Below, piece by piece: positions 48,128 through 61,706 of a stretch of DNA of 64,000 bases. The position numbers and the translations under genes were made by a program. Every line of letters starts with the position of its first letter. Positions within the stretch are counted from its first letter, which is position 1. The stretch is taken from positions 8,307,057 to 8,371,056 of the forward strand of contig NC_092181.1 in assembly GCF_043641665.1 (NCBI RefSeq), given 5' to 3'. The stretch comes from Enoplosus armatus. Its lineage: Eukaryota; Chordata; Actinopteri; Centrarchiformes; Enoplosidae. Under the pieces are notes generated by a model. It worked only from the letters and a program-made list of their open reading frames with translations, had not been told where the DNA came from and ran no database searches.

Positions 48128-51100
48128 ATGGAGTCCCAGATGAGAGTCATTTTGCTTTTTGCTGGTGAGTAGCGTGTTTGACTGTGTTTAACTGGTTATT
48201 CTGATGTTTGTGCAAGAGGAACATTTTAGCGTTCAACAAACTCACTCGCTGTGTGTCTGTTTCAGGCTGCAATCATCAATAAATCCCTCCAATCTATTGA
48301 TGATCTTATGACTCACCGCAGAGTTTGTGATGGAATAGTAGATGTTACTTTGTAATGGATCGGGGGGGGTTAATGCACAGGGAGCCTGTATCCTACAAAA
48401 TAAAAGCGAGGGTAGTTTGCATTGGCAAGTTTATTTGCAAGTCACCTTCATGCAGCAAGGCAGTTTGAGTGCCTTCCATAAGACACAAACATGCATCAAG
48501 GCCTGAGCTTAAAATAGGATTTAAGAATAACTCAATGAAACAGGAGATACAGCGAAGCTCAACATGGAATAAAAACAGATCAAACAGAAGAATTACACAG
48601 TGCACAGTGTGGTAAGGGGTGTGAATAAATGAGTAGACTCAAATTGAATTGAACAAACAGAAATGTTTTTGGCGTCATGATATGAAAGAGACTAGATTTG
48701 AAGCAGACCCCAAGTTTGCTGGGAGTTAGTCTTCAGATATGTGATGCATGACAAGCTCAGCAAAGCATTCAGTGCTTTATAAACCAACAGCAGTATGTTT
48801 AAACAATTTATTTTACACACAGGAGGCCGGTGGAAAGGTCTGAGAACTGGAGTGATGTGATCCACTCTCCTGGTCCTAGTGAGGACTCTGGGTCCATGTT
48901 TTGGAGAGACTTCGTCGAGCCTGCTAAAGATAAACGCATGGACGAGTTTTTCTAAATCCTTTAATTATCAAGATGGTAGTAGTCTGATTTTGTAATTGTC
49001 TCAATGTGGATCTGAGTCCAAACAGTACACCAGCACATCTGGTTTCCTTTGTGGTCTTTAATGTTAGCGTTTAAAGCTGAGTTTCACTGGAGGACATTTT
49101 GGCACGTCCAGTCATTGAGTTGTTCCACGCTCTGACTGTAGTCACTTGGTGGTATGTTATGTACATATGTGTCACTTGCATGATTATAGTAATGTAGTAA
49201 TGTTGTTTTCCATAATCTGAGCTAGTGGCAGCGTGTACATGTGGGACAGACGGGGCCCGAGAATGGAGCCCTGGGGAACTCCACCTCATTTTAGTTTATT
49301 AAAGTAGTCTCTGTCCTTCAAATAGGATTCAAACCAGGTTAGCACTGTGCCAGATAATCCCACTCTTTTCTAGTCGGTCTAGTGTCGAGCTCAGACGATC
49401 TGCTGTTTTGACCATCAATTCATTGTTTATGACATTTTTCAAGCAGAAATGCCAAATAATCTCTGGTTCCAGCTTTAATTATGGCTTTTCTTTGTTTTAT
49501 AACATGTGTAAACTGAATATCTTGGGCTCTGGGGAATTGTGAGGGCCATTTTTCTCTGTTTTGTGACGTTTAATAGAACAAACCCATTCACTGAGAATGT
49601 AATGGTTCAATGTATTGACCATTAAAATAGTTGTTAGCTGCAGCCCTAGCTTGTTAGCTTGTCTAATCGTCTTCAGAAGGAGGACAATTCTTTGCAGTAC
49701 TTGGAGGATAGAAGTTAGTGGATAGTGACCACTGACACAGGAGGGTTTATCAGTCAGTTTTGGTAATATGCCAGAGAAGAAGGACTGCGTTGACCTGCGT
49801 TCATCTTTTTGACGCTCACCAGAGACGAGTTTGACCTTAAATGTGAGCAGCAGCATCAATAATATTTGTCATGTTCAACTGAAATCATCTACAAGATCCT
49901 TGTGGAAGAGTTCAGCAGCTCAGGAAGAGAAAACAGAGAAACCTAAACTTCTAATGGAACTAAAACTGAAAGTCAACTGAAACTAAACTGCAATTGAAAT
50001 GTAAAAAAACAAGTCTGTAAAAAGTCCCAAAGTCTCCCATTTTCCATGAACAAATTGTGTGTGTTTCTGTGGTCTGTGGAACATGTGAGGCAGGAAACAG
50101 TTTCAAGGTGCCGCTCACTGATTGTTGCTGCTTGTGGTTTGTAGAACCAGAAAATAAAACTAAAATACTCCAAAGACATGAAGGACTGTAATACCAGGGA
50201 ACACAGCATTGGGACACTGTGAAAAAATTTGTTAGACATCTAAATATATTCAGTATGCCAGAGAAAAAAAAGGCTTTTGTTGTATTTTTGCGTCAGTTAC
50301 TTAATAGCAGCGAGCTAATAAAACAATTATTACTGAAAATACACAGTCTGTTGCGAGGCAACCTGTCCAAACATGAGACGGTCATGAACTTTATATTTAC
50401 CCCTGTTAATATATAAAAGGGGGAAGTTTGTCCATTAAAGCTGAACATACGAAAGGTTGCAGTCACTGTGTGAGTTATAAACCCATCATGCAAAATCCTT
50501 TAAGCCCTGTTTAATTACTGTATGTGACTTTACTCTTTCTGGTCCATCTAGAGATGTAATCAGGGCCAGCTGCCGGCCTAGGCAGTAAAGGCAAATAGGG
50601 GCCCCAGTGTACCAGAGAGGGGAAAACCAACACATCTGACATGTTGACTTTTTGTTTTCGTTCGCGTGGACCACCTGGCAAGAAATGAAGTTCATTTCAT
50701 TTGAGTTTTTGATTAGCCAATAATAATGACACCCCTGCATGGTGTAAGTTTGTCTCCAGTTCTTTTTTAATTTGAATAAGAAATGTAATTTTGCGCACTA
50801 TTTCTGTCTTCCGGCACAACAGGAGCTGATGTTACCTGACTTATAAGCGACTATTTCTACTTTAAACAAACCCTGCTTTCTCTTGAAGCTTGTTGTGTCA
50901 ACAGGAAGTCCTTATTTTAAGCAGGTGGCTGACTGCTTGTCGCTGTTTTGCACATATATACCCTCATATGACTAATGCAAACCTTTTAGTTGTGTCATCA
51001 AAAACATATATAGTAAGCAGACGGTAACAATGGAACACATATATAGATGTAAAATAACTTTGTACACATCATATACTCACTGACAGGAGTTTGGGTCTGT

Positions 51101-54100
51101 CCTGTAAATGCAACACATATCTCCTTAAAAACACCTTTTGAATGTTATATAATACGTTTGGGGAGCTGTATATTAATATGTTAAGTTCAGTATATAACTA
51201 TTATTGGTATTAACATACTGCAATAGCTGCATATTAGCCTTTGGGGTACTGTATATGTTTGAACTGTGTAATTCATCGAGACATTAAGTTGGCAGGCGGT
51301 GTTGGAAACTCTCAGTTCATTCTCCCTTTACATCCTTGAGATCATGGTGTCATGTACGTGCATGGACCATATTTACACCTCAAAGGCCGTATCGATCTAC
51401 CACAACTGATTGTGTTTCAAAGATCATATGAATCCTTTTGTGAAGATGAGTTTGTTAATGAAATAAAATGGATGACGTTCTCTCCTGGCTAAAAGTTGGG
51501 GACAGATTTTTCAAGCAATGTCCTAGTTTTCTTCAGAAAACACTTGCGAAATGTTTCACTCCACCAAATCAGTAACGTGCCAACAGTGTGCAGGTAACAT
51601 GTAATGTACAACTGAAATAGATTTTATACGCGGGCACACAGTGTTTTATAAGGCTGCAGTAGACGTTCCGGCGAGGTTTACTTTTCACCGTCAGTGGATC
51701 GGCTCCACATTGTACATCTCTGTTGACCGTTGTCTCACTCTGTATATTATAGTGATGATCTCATCTGCTGCTGATGAAGAGAAGACGACCCTGACAGGCA
51801 CTGAGGGGGGATCCGTCACTCTACCTGACCCTGTGTTTGAGCGTGGATTTCTTTCATCAGGAGGAAATATTATTGCTATGGTGACTGATAGGAACGTCGA
51901 GGTATTGGAGGATATTTACAAGGACAGACTTGTGTGGAACAAAGACACTGGACTCTTTACATTCACTGGACTGCAGAGGAATGACTCAGGGACCTACGAT
52001 GTTAACTCTAAAAAAGGAAACCCTTTCATCAAATCCTATAAAGTCACTGTGTATGGTAAGTTACATTTCCTTTACCAGTATACTGACCCGTGTGTTCGCA
52101 GGTATCATCGCTAGCCCCAGTCCATATGTTACGCCGCCTGTCCTTTGTCCACGGGAGCACTGTGTGACCAAATCACCAGGTAACGCACAGAGTGCTGAGG
52201 TCATAAATGGGGCTAACAGCATCCTTGAGACCGCCAGTTCATCTGTCTCCTGCTTTAACGTTTCTGGTTTCCATTTTGTGACTGCTTCAAACCCACAGAG
52301 AGGAAACAGGAACTCTCATTGGTCATTTACAAGTCCTCTTTAAAACGACAGAGTCAGAGAGAGGAAATGATTAATTAATTAATGATTAATTAGAAAATGA
52401 GCTATGAGATAGAGCGGGTTTGCTGTTCAATCCCCAATTTCAATTTCTGTAGTCAGTATCACATTCTCAGTCTTCGGTTTCATTAGTTAGAGGAAAACAA
52501 TTATTAACTGTTGTCATGGCGGAACGGTTAGAGAGAGACTAATGAGATTATATCTGGGGGGGGCAGGTCTATTTTTGCTGGAGAATTTTTGCGTCTCTGA
52601 AGTGTAGAACTCACTTGTATACTTGTTATTATATTTAGATGTCTAACAGGCATCTTGTGAGTGTATACAAATGCCTGTATTTATTGGCAATTGACTTAAA
52701 ATCCATTTGTGATGACGTTTTTTTTACTTCTCCATGTTTTCTTGTTCGTGAGAGAGATTAGGAGAAGGAGGGAGGGAGACGAGCAGGTAACACCTCCACT
52801 CCAGCAGTTCTTATTAACGTCTTTTTTAATGTTTCTGTTGTCAGACAACTGGACGAGTACAAAATTTGATCGCGGCTCATAATTACTATGCAAGCTGCTG
52901 AATACTGGGGACACTGCATCTTTTATTGTGTCGTTTCCATTTAGAGTTGTGTGAATTCATATCGCTATAGGGGGTTACGACAAATGGTCAGAAGTGATAC
53001 TGACTGATTATGCTTGACTTATTCACAATAGTTAAAATATGTCTACAGCAAACTGTTTTTGTCTGGTTTTCAGAAAGAGAGTAAGTGGCCTATAACTGAT
53101 AACGCATCAAATGACAATGTGAAAACTATGCTATGAGGTGAAAAGGGGGCCGCTCCCCTCAGCTTTGGACCCACTGGACCTTGCCAGGTGGCAGAAACGG
53201 GACCAATGAAATGATAATGTTGCTCCGTAACTGCTGGGTGTTTACACGTGCAACAGTTTTATCTTAAAAGATTCTCGGTGCTATTTCCACAACTTGTTTC
53301 CATAAGATTGTAAATACAGACAGAGCATGACGTACGGTATAGTTATAGTTATTTGCTATTTGAATTACAGAACAATTACTGTATGGTGATATATACTGTT
53401 ATTTTGACCATATTGCCCAACTCTAATGGGGTGTCTGCTTGTAGACATATTTCTAAATTATCAGTCAAATTAACAGTAGAACGTGTGGAACCACAAACAT
53501 ATGGCTTGTTTCATATGTGCGGGTTCACTGTCTTGTCAGCATTGTAGCAGCCTACAACCTGTCCTGGTTGATAACATACTGTAGGAAGTGTTTTTCATAA
53601 ATTTGCCTATTCCTCTGAGAGCAAAACTGAAGGGTTACACAAAGTCTAGTGGTGACGACCTACTGGACCCGTGTCAACGCTTGCAATCCGGCCAATAGTT
53701 TGCCCATTAGCAAGCGTTGTGTAAATAAGCAACCTGCATTTTCTCCATCTTGACACAGTGTGTGTCTTATTTGTAATTTACATCAGACAAACAAGCAGTT
53801 AAGCCTGGTTTCGCACATCATAGACTGTGTATAAAGATGGTTGACATGACAGCTTCCTGTATAGGTCATAAGCCCCGCCCCCCTCCAAGTACACATCAAA
53901 TACATTTTTCCCAAAGGTGGTTTCTGTCATTTTACACTGATGTTTGTTCAAGTGTTTTTCTTTTAATTCGTTATTTGATGCTACGAAAACGGGGTGAATT
54001 GGGCGGGACCTTGATAGCATGGCCCCACCACAGTCTGTGGAACACGCCTTAACGCGGCTACGTGTAGATTCTGAGCTCTCAATAACAACCTGAAAATGTT

Positions 54101-57100
54101 TTAGACTTAGACTTTATTTATCCCACAGCAGGGAAATTTACAAGACACAGCAGCAAGGACAGAAAGGTGCAGGAACACACAGCAGACAAGCACTGTGTCA
54201 ATAAGAACCAGAAGTATTTTATATATATATAATAAATACAGATATAAAAAATATGGGGAACAAAATAGATATATACACGGGAACAGGTGTGCAGATTTAT
54301 GTACAGAATTATATAGTGCTGCCGTCGACTCTCACTGGGAGGAACATGGAAAGTCACGACCTTTCCTGAACAGAAAGAGGAGGCGCAGGTCACATCGTCT
54401 CATTCTGAATCTCCACAGAGCCCCTCCCAACTCCTGCAGTGAGCACGCTGAGCGTGAGCGCCGTGAGCTGCATCTTGCTGTGTCTTGTGGAGGGGGCCGA
54501 AGAGACGACGCTGCTGTGGTACAAAGGCGAGGAACTCGTGAACCGGAGCAGCTCCGCGCGCTCTCTGCCTCTCGAGGTGCACCGGCTGGACTTCAACTCC
54601 TCTTACAGATGTGTGGCGGCCAACCCTGCTGAAGAGAAGGCCCGTCCGGTCGACGTTACGACCCTCTGCAGAGGGCAAACCGGCAGCGACAGCAGGGGCG
54701 ATGCAGACGCGAGACATCGTGAGACTCATTCCGCCACAAAAACAGATGTTTCATGTCGTAAAGGCTCCGGTCGCTGGTGCATGTTGTTTAGTGTCTTCTG
54801 TTGATGTTGGGTGTTTTGTTTGACAGGTCTGATCATAATTGCAGTCAGCCTCGTGTTTGCTGTTTTTGTACTTGTTGCCACCATCATCATCATCATCATG
54901 AAGTGGAAGTGTTTGGACAAAAACACGAGGATAGCCACACAAACAGGTATTTGTTTGTTTGTTTGTTTGTTTAATCTCACTGCTTGATCACAGATTTTTG
55001 TCCCCATTAAACGTGCGCACTTATCTATACATTTTGTCGTCTGTTTGTAGGACCCGTCCTTCATTTAAAGTAGAGATCATATCAGACACAGACCCATTGC
55101 CGATTTATGGCAGTTTGTCATGTTCAGCTGGTCGTACTTGCGGATGATTTGTCTGTATTTCTCTCAGTTCAGTTCTTGTGCCTGGAATCCACTCTGAAGG
55201 GCCAATAGGTTGGAAACCGTTCTATTCAGAGCAGCAGAAGTTCAGAGAGGGTTCTTTGTTCGGGTTGTGGGAACGTGAGTGATTTCGCACCACCATGTTC
55301 TCTGCAGTATTTCTGTGGTGTGAAAAGAGAGGATTTAGAATTCTGCCTGTTTGTGTCATGCAAGCTGCTGGTCTGTGAACACGTGGTGCTTTCCACATTT
55401 TCCTGTGGCTGTGAATGTAAGTGGAGCGGGAGAGATCACATTACATCATTGTCCCCTGAGTTTCTCCGGTACTTTCCATGTGTAAATCACCTCATCTTTG
55501 CTTTCTTTCTCGTGAAATCACCTGGAAGCACCTCTTTGTTGGATCAGAGCCTGCCTGTATCCATCGAACTTCTAAGAATTACAAATAAGAGCCAACTTCT
55601 CAAGTTCTCCGCTAAAAATGGACATTTGTCAAGCGACTTACTCCTACTTACAGCAAAGTGTCAGAATGTTTCTGCTCTGCAGTCGTCCGGGACCTGCTCT
55701 GCACCAGCTTGAAGGTTTCCTGTGGAGTTTTTAACCTCTAGCCGTGCTCTGGGGATGCATTTCTATGAGTCGCTCCCCGTTTCGTTTATCCTATGCATGC
55801 CATGTTGGTGACGCGATACAGAGGCCCACCTGCGGGTTTCACGCTATTCCGCAGATCCACGTGCCAAGATGTGCCAAGATGTGCCAGCAAAGGCAGAGAA
55901 GAAGAAGACTGCAAGCGAGTAAACATGGATGAAGAAGAACCGCTTGGTTAAACTTTGGGGAGAGTCATGGTTCAAGTGTCCTTGTCCGGTACACATAAGT
56001 GGTCTTATTAGGCATTTGAACAAACAACCAAAGTCTCACTAAGTAAACAGAAGCAGGCAGCTGCAGGACAGCCCCCTGCCGCAGATTTATAATGTTATTA
56101 TTTCATCCATAAACTTTGATTCAGCAACTAGTAGTTGTTGTTTTATTGAAAACAGAAAACCTTATTCCCGTTTCCTGAATCCTCACATCAAACAGCTTTC
56201 AAATAATTGCATACATAGACACTGTACATACATGAGGAGACATAGTAGTCAGGACTTAACGTCAGTCTGTACAGATTTGACTTAAAAAAGACCATCCCGT
56301 GACCCCTGCTGTGCCAAAGCAGAGGTCTCATTGAAATGAATGAGGCGGCTGTGTTGTCTGAACATGGCTTATTGAATGAAGTTAGGAGCTGCTCAGTGCT
56401 GCTGAAGGAGGAGGAACATGAACGCAGCCTGAGAGGAAGTTCACTTTAAGAACAGGCTGGGGGGGGGGGGGGGGGGGGGGGGGGACAGAGCTTCTTGTTT
56501 TACAGACTTGATGATATTCTCTAAATCATCTATCATGGTGGTATTTCCCTCCAAACTCCAGTGTTTTCCTGTTTAGCTCTTTGTAACCCTGATGACTGAG
56601 GGAGATAGATAGAGTTGTGAGCATGTGACGCAGATAGAGTTACTATGGAGACATGAACGTCATTGATTTTACTGAAAAAGGACTGAAAGACGTCAACAAG
56701 CGGTTTTGATTTCATTAACACCTTCAATGACAACTAAACTTAACTGTACAGTTAACCCAAATAGTGAACGTAACTCCTGCAGGACGTTTGTGTGAAACTA
56801 GCAATTTGTATAAAAGTCTGAACAGATGATTTCCTGTGGATATTGTATCAGATTATTTTCAGGAGCACACTTCTTTGTCCGTATTATGATTCTCTTTTAA
56901 TTTCACTATCATACATACATTTTAATAGTCCAAGCAGCCTGGCTTTATGATAGATAAATAAATAAAGACACAAACTTCTAAAATAACCCTTAAATGTAGT
57001 TGTCTTCGTCACAGAAATTAATTCATTAATTCAATCTTACACCCTTAAAATCAAGATGGCTTCATGAGCCCCGTGAAGCTTTGGCGACCCACGATGGGGG

Positions 57101-58741
57101 TCGGGACCCCCAGGTTGGGAACCACTGCTCTAGAGTTACTCATTTGTGCTATTTTCAGTTAGGAAACGTTGCCAAACTGCGCCCATTTTTAATCTTTCCA
57201 ACAGCTCAAACAAATCATCCACTGTTTTGTCTCCTCACGTCTAGCCTATTGGAATGCTTTCTATTTTATTTTATTCTCTGGCTCTGCTGTGCTGCACCAG
57301 TGTGCCGTAATCAGGTGGACCTACTCTCCCGCAATGTTTTGTTTTATTTTTATAGTTTTAAAAAGGGAGTAAAAAAGGTATAATCATAATGCACTCCTCA
57401 TAACAAACCGATAGTACGCCAAATTTGAAAATCCAATCAGCAGTAGCATCCGTTAACAACACGTGAACAATATTCAGTCATATCTGTTCAAGTATACTGA
57501 TCAACATACTTATTCATCACTGACATCTATACATGCTTCAAAATTGTGAATTTGGCTGCTGAACTTTTTAAACAAAATACCTGGGGGTTAAACCGAGTTA
57601 AAAGTTGGCAGCTCTGGTATAAATGAAGAGTTTATGTGTTATGTTGTTGTGTGTATGTCTGTATTTTGTTTCTGTGTTGTTACCCATTTTACTGATGCTT
57701 CCTTACCCTGGGTTTTGTTTTTCATCTTTTTTGTAACTCTGAAGCACTTTGTATTTCTAACTCTTTCTATCTTTCTATCTATCTCAGATGTACAGTATAC
57801 TGACGTGCATATATCTGAACACAGACACAGCCAGGTTGGTACACAATACTCCCTATGTGATGTTCAATGGTAATGACGATCCTGAACAGTGTTTTTTTCA
57901 TGAAAATCGCAGCAATCTTGTACAGTTACAGTAGAAAGAGCAGTGGACATCCAACATGCGAGAGTATTTCATCACTTTAAAGCAGTGATACTCAACTTGC
58001 GGCCCGTGGGCCAAATCTGGCCAGCGATCAGGTGCCGGGTGGCACGCAGACCTTTTCCTAATTCACAATGAAAATAAATTTGTTTATAACAACTGGAAAG
58101 TGTTCAATAATGTCCATTGGCTGTTACTTGGGAAGTTGCATATTAGTCTCTCAGCAATCTGTGCAGTGACAGAAGTTTGAAATAGAAAGCCTTTCTGACA
58201 GAAAGACGGGACTTTCACGCAGGAGACTGCTGTCCGTGCCCCGTGTGAAAGCAAAAGTCAACGTTGATGTATTATTTTAACCCAAACCATGATCTTTTCC
58301 CAAACCTGACCTAAGTAGTTTTGGTGCCTGAACCTAACCAAACTGCAACCACAGCATTAACCACGTGTTAGAAAGGCTTTCTGGCAGAAAGGCCAGAGGC
58401 ATATTAATGTTGGTTTATTAACTGGCCGCTGGCCTCTCGTCATTTTGCCAAAGTGGCCCCTGGGCAAAGCGATTAGAGTATCCCTGCTTTAAAGTCTCTT
58501 TTGTATCTTGCTTGTAAGTTCTTCAACTGGAGCCACAGTTCCAGGCAGATCAGATACTTAGTGCCATTGCTCACTTCCTTTGTTTTCGTTCCTTCAGGGG
58601 GGAAATGTTCCAGATTCTTCAGGAAATGTTGATCGCTCCACTCTGACAACACTCTATGACAAACTGGAGGCTCATCGCATGGCGCCCAGTCATACAGATA
58701 CTCATGTTTATGACCAAACAATGGATTTCCCACATGCATGA
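48128..58741 (+). CDS. SLAM/CD2-family receptor, right copy, long ITIM tail
   Basis: Six exons join in frame (951 nt, 316 residues): 48128-48164, 51753-52055, 54419-54718, 54827-54946, 57788-57834, 58598-58741 (TGA). Order: signal peptide (MESQMRVILLFAVMISS), V-type Ig without canonical cysteines, C2-type Ig with CD2/SLAM cysteine spacing (about 114-213), transmembrane helix (LIIIAVSLVFAVFVLVA), then a cytoplasmic tail with VQYTDV (255-260, ITIM consensus), TLYDKL (287-292, close to the TxYxxV/I switch motif) and VYDQT (306-310). Such motifs recruit SH2 proteins (SAP, SHP, SHIP) in SLAM receptors. Reading through the exon-5 donor (GTTGGT) instead gives a short tail ending QYSLCDVQW. The family call rests on domain pattern. 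Exact orthology is unknown. Confidence 0.84.
48165..51752. other. Intron 1 of right SLAM-like gene
   Basis: Holds the mirrored LINE remnant (about 48730-49335, minus) and a ~555 bp segment (about 49566-50121) absent from the left arm. No other gene. Confidence 0.6.
48730..49335 (-). repeat. Decayed L2-type LINE fragment (mirror copy)
   Basis: Reverse-complement counterpart of 22085-22690 with the same broken frame. Confidence 0.7.
52567..53860. other. Right-arm-specific segment in intron 2
   Basis: About 1.3 kb between sequences that are nearly adjacent in the left arm (around 19170). No coding potential recognised. Insertion in the right arm or deletion in the left. Confidence 0.55.
55045..56265. 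other. Right-arm-specific segment in the intron before the ITIM exon
   Basis: About 1.2 kb missing on the left, where hAT-type element 2 sits. It has a 145-codon open frame (55275-55712) without recognisable domain, probably chance. Confidence 0.55.
56459..56484. repeat. Poly-G tract (26 G)
   Basis: Mirror of the left poly-C tract. Confidence 0.95.
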
Positions 58742-61706
58742 GCAACTGAGTGATTCCAGAGACAGGGGGAAACCATGATATACTCATATCCACACTGTTT
58801 GTAGGCAAACCAAATGCCAGATTTGCTCAATCCATTTCGTTACATTGTATTTATTTTATTATATTTGTTGTAGGTGCATTTCTTTTTTACTGAATCTTTG
58901 TCTCGCATTATTAACGGTTACTGTGTCAAATATTTCAACCACGGCGAGGGTCTGTACATTTTTAGGTTATACTGCGATTTCAAACCAAAGGGTTTATTAC
59001 CTTTCAGATAATAAAGAAGCTGTGCATGAGAGCAGCGGAGAAGCGTCTGAGTTGTTCCTCACAAAGGTTATCAAATACCACGTTCTCGTAGATGCCACGT
59101 CACAGCTGGGATCTGACAGTAAGACCACCTGTCGAAATAGTGCCTCCACGAGCCAGATAATATTCATTCATGTTCAGTTGTCTACACCTGTTCCTTCGTT
59201 TTGCAGTGTTTACAGTATACAGTGACGGCAACAAAGACATTGAGCGATTAGAATCCACAGAAGATAGATCATTAGTACTCTTGCTCGTTCTACTCCCTGC
59301 CTACCATCTGCTCTGCAGATGACAGTCACTGTTTGACACCATGTCCGCAGGGGTTCATTCATGGGAAGGAGGAAGAGGAAGACAATAGAGGTTAATACCG
59401 AGTACTAGTTTTTCTCATTTCCTTGTTGACATGAAGCTAAATTTAGTTTTTGCATTGTTCTTACATACAATGAACGTTTACGGGAAAGAAAGAAAAAAAA
59501 CGTTGAAAAAAAACATTTGAGTTTAAAAGGGTCAGGATTTGAAAGTGTTTGACTTTGGCACTCCCTTGTGGTTGTAACAGAAAAGTTTACTGTCAAGTAG
59601 TTCTTATCTGCCAAAGTGTTGTATTTGTCACGTTACACGTTTCTTAACCTGTTCATTATAGATGTAGTTATAAAGATGGACGACACATCTCTGCTTCCTC
59701 CCACTGGACAAAAATGAAGCCAAACTCTCCCGGATACGGCCGCGGCGACGTGACGTTTTGGCTTCACTTGTGGGGAGCTGTCATGTCGTCCATCTTTACA
59801 TGCAGCCTATGCTTTCACAGTATTGTTAGACTGGGAAAGGTATTCAAGCCCAACAGCTATTTCTGTAAACCCCATATGTATGAGTTACCCCAGCTGAGAC
59901 AATGAACATCTGGGCACACGCTTTTCATTACATCACCATCACTAATATCACCTTCTTCAGACCAGTAGACATATTATTAGCGTTTGGTAAGAATTCAATT
60001 TAGCTTCATGTCTGCAAGTGAATGGATTCTATTTGGTTTTCTCAGGTGCTTTGAATTTGGAATTATCCTTTAACACTTATGCGGTCTCAAGTGATCCACA
60101 TCCAGACTTCCATCAGTCCACGTCCAGTTACTTTGGGTGGATGACCGACTTGAACAATCCAAAACTTCAGGGGGAAAATCACTTCTTCACTTCACATTCA
60201 AACACACGCGGGGATAGAACTGTATTTTCAGAGACACCATGTTTCTCCCTCTAACCTCTTCCCCTCCCCGAAGACGACAAACAAGTTGATAGAGATTTCT
60301 CACTCAATGTTGCCCTCTGCTGTTGTCAGAGACTCTGGAGGCCTGAGCTCTAAAACAGCGGCCTCTTCTGCAATGCAGTGTCTTCTGTCTAGTTCTATAA
60401 AGCAAGCCAGCGGCCGTCCACCAACAACAGCAAAAGCAACAGTCTAATGTGGCGGCAGTAACGATATCAGCATCAGATATTAGTCTTCCAAGATCAAGGC
60501 TGGAAGTAGCTCAAGATAGACACTCATCATCACCATTCCTCCTGGTCATACTGGCTATTAAAAGATCCCTTCCTAATGCACTTTCAGTGTAAGTGGTGGG
60601 GGACAAAATCCACAGTCCTTGTTCTGTGCAAAAAATATATAACACAGTTCATCTTTAGTTAATGTGAGCCTTTTTTGGTACTTTTTTTTGTATTTTGTAT
60701 AAAAAGCTTAGACTTTAGCTTTGGAAGATATCCACTTAGTTTGTCTGACTCAGACTGCTAAAGCCTCATATTAACTAATTACACTGCAAGTGCGTTAGAA
60801 ACGGATCTTTTAATAGCCAGAGTGAACAGAATGAAATATTACAGCAAGCCAAACTTGTTTTAAGGCCGTGTTCAAAAAGTGTGAACCTATCCTTTAATCC
60901 TGGTTGGTGCAACCCACCTTAGGTATTAAACATGACTGGTAGCCCACGCGCATGCTTGCAATTCACAATGGCAACAGCCCGTAGGCAAGGTGAAAGTCAA
61001 TTCTTGTTTATTATTAACACGCTAACTGCATTAAACACAACAAAGCGCTTGATTTTCTGTGCAGGGGTTGCAAAGACCTTCAGTATAAAACATGTCATAT
61101 ATCATTTCATATTGGAATATATATCATGATGTGGTTCATTGATGAAATAACCATACGGACATGTCTGTTTGTGATTAATCCAATGAATGGTTCCCAAAAG
61201 AAATGACACTATAGGCATAAAATATTGTCACAGTTCTGCTCACAGATGGCCGTCATACACTCAAAGATATAAAAGGGATGGCAATCTTTGACAGTGACAA
61301 AATGCAGATTTTAACATTTCAGTCTTCACATCTGAATTGTCATTTTAGGTTCATTTGACAATCACTGTATTCCGTCTTTATGTTTCAAAATGGACTAAAA
61401 TAACTTCATAATCAGTGGTTTGCGAACACATTTCACTGTCATAATCGAATGATCGTCTTGGTTAACTTGTTTCATGTTCTCACAATTAAGATCTTTACAA
61501 GTTGATTACATTAAAAGTACAATGCATTTTATAGCATATGATAGAAAATAGTATTTAAAAAAGTCACATATGGAATGTAATATTATGACAATCCCACCTC
61601 AAGCAGGACGTTCATCTCTCCAAATCATTTCAGGTTCATTACAAATGACTTACGGTATGTGTTTGGTATTGTATAGAATATCAGGACTCCAATGTATGTT
61701 ATCATT
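58742..61706. other. Noncoding part of right arm, between convergent genes
   Basis: Contains an AATAAA at 59010-59015 that may serve the SLAM-like gene, and the dispersed repeat at 59655-59815. No confident exon. Confidence 0.5.
59655..59815 (+). repeat. Dispersed short repeat copy
   Basis: Carries tataaagatggacgac and aactctcccggatacggc, shared with copies near 13260-13375 and 18836-18962. Confidence 0.5.

Noticed and set aside
55051..55073. Possible terminal SLAM exon (acceptor ctgtttgtag, reading GPVLHLK then stop)
   Set aside because: In phase, but absent from the left arm and with no signalling motif. The exon at 57788 also fits in phase, is present in both arms, and carries an ITIM.
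55275..55712. 145-codon plus-strand frame
   Set aside because: No domain or splice context, and present only in the right arm. Probably chance.
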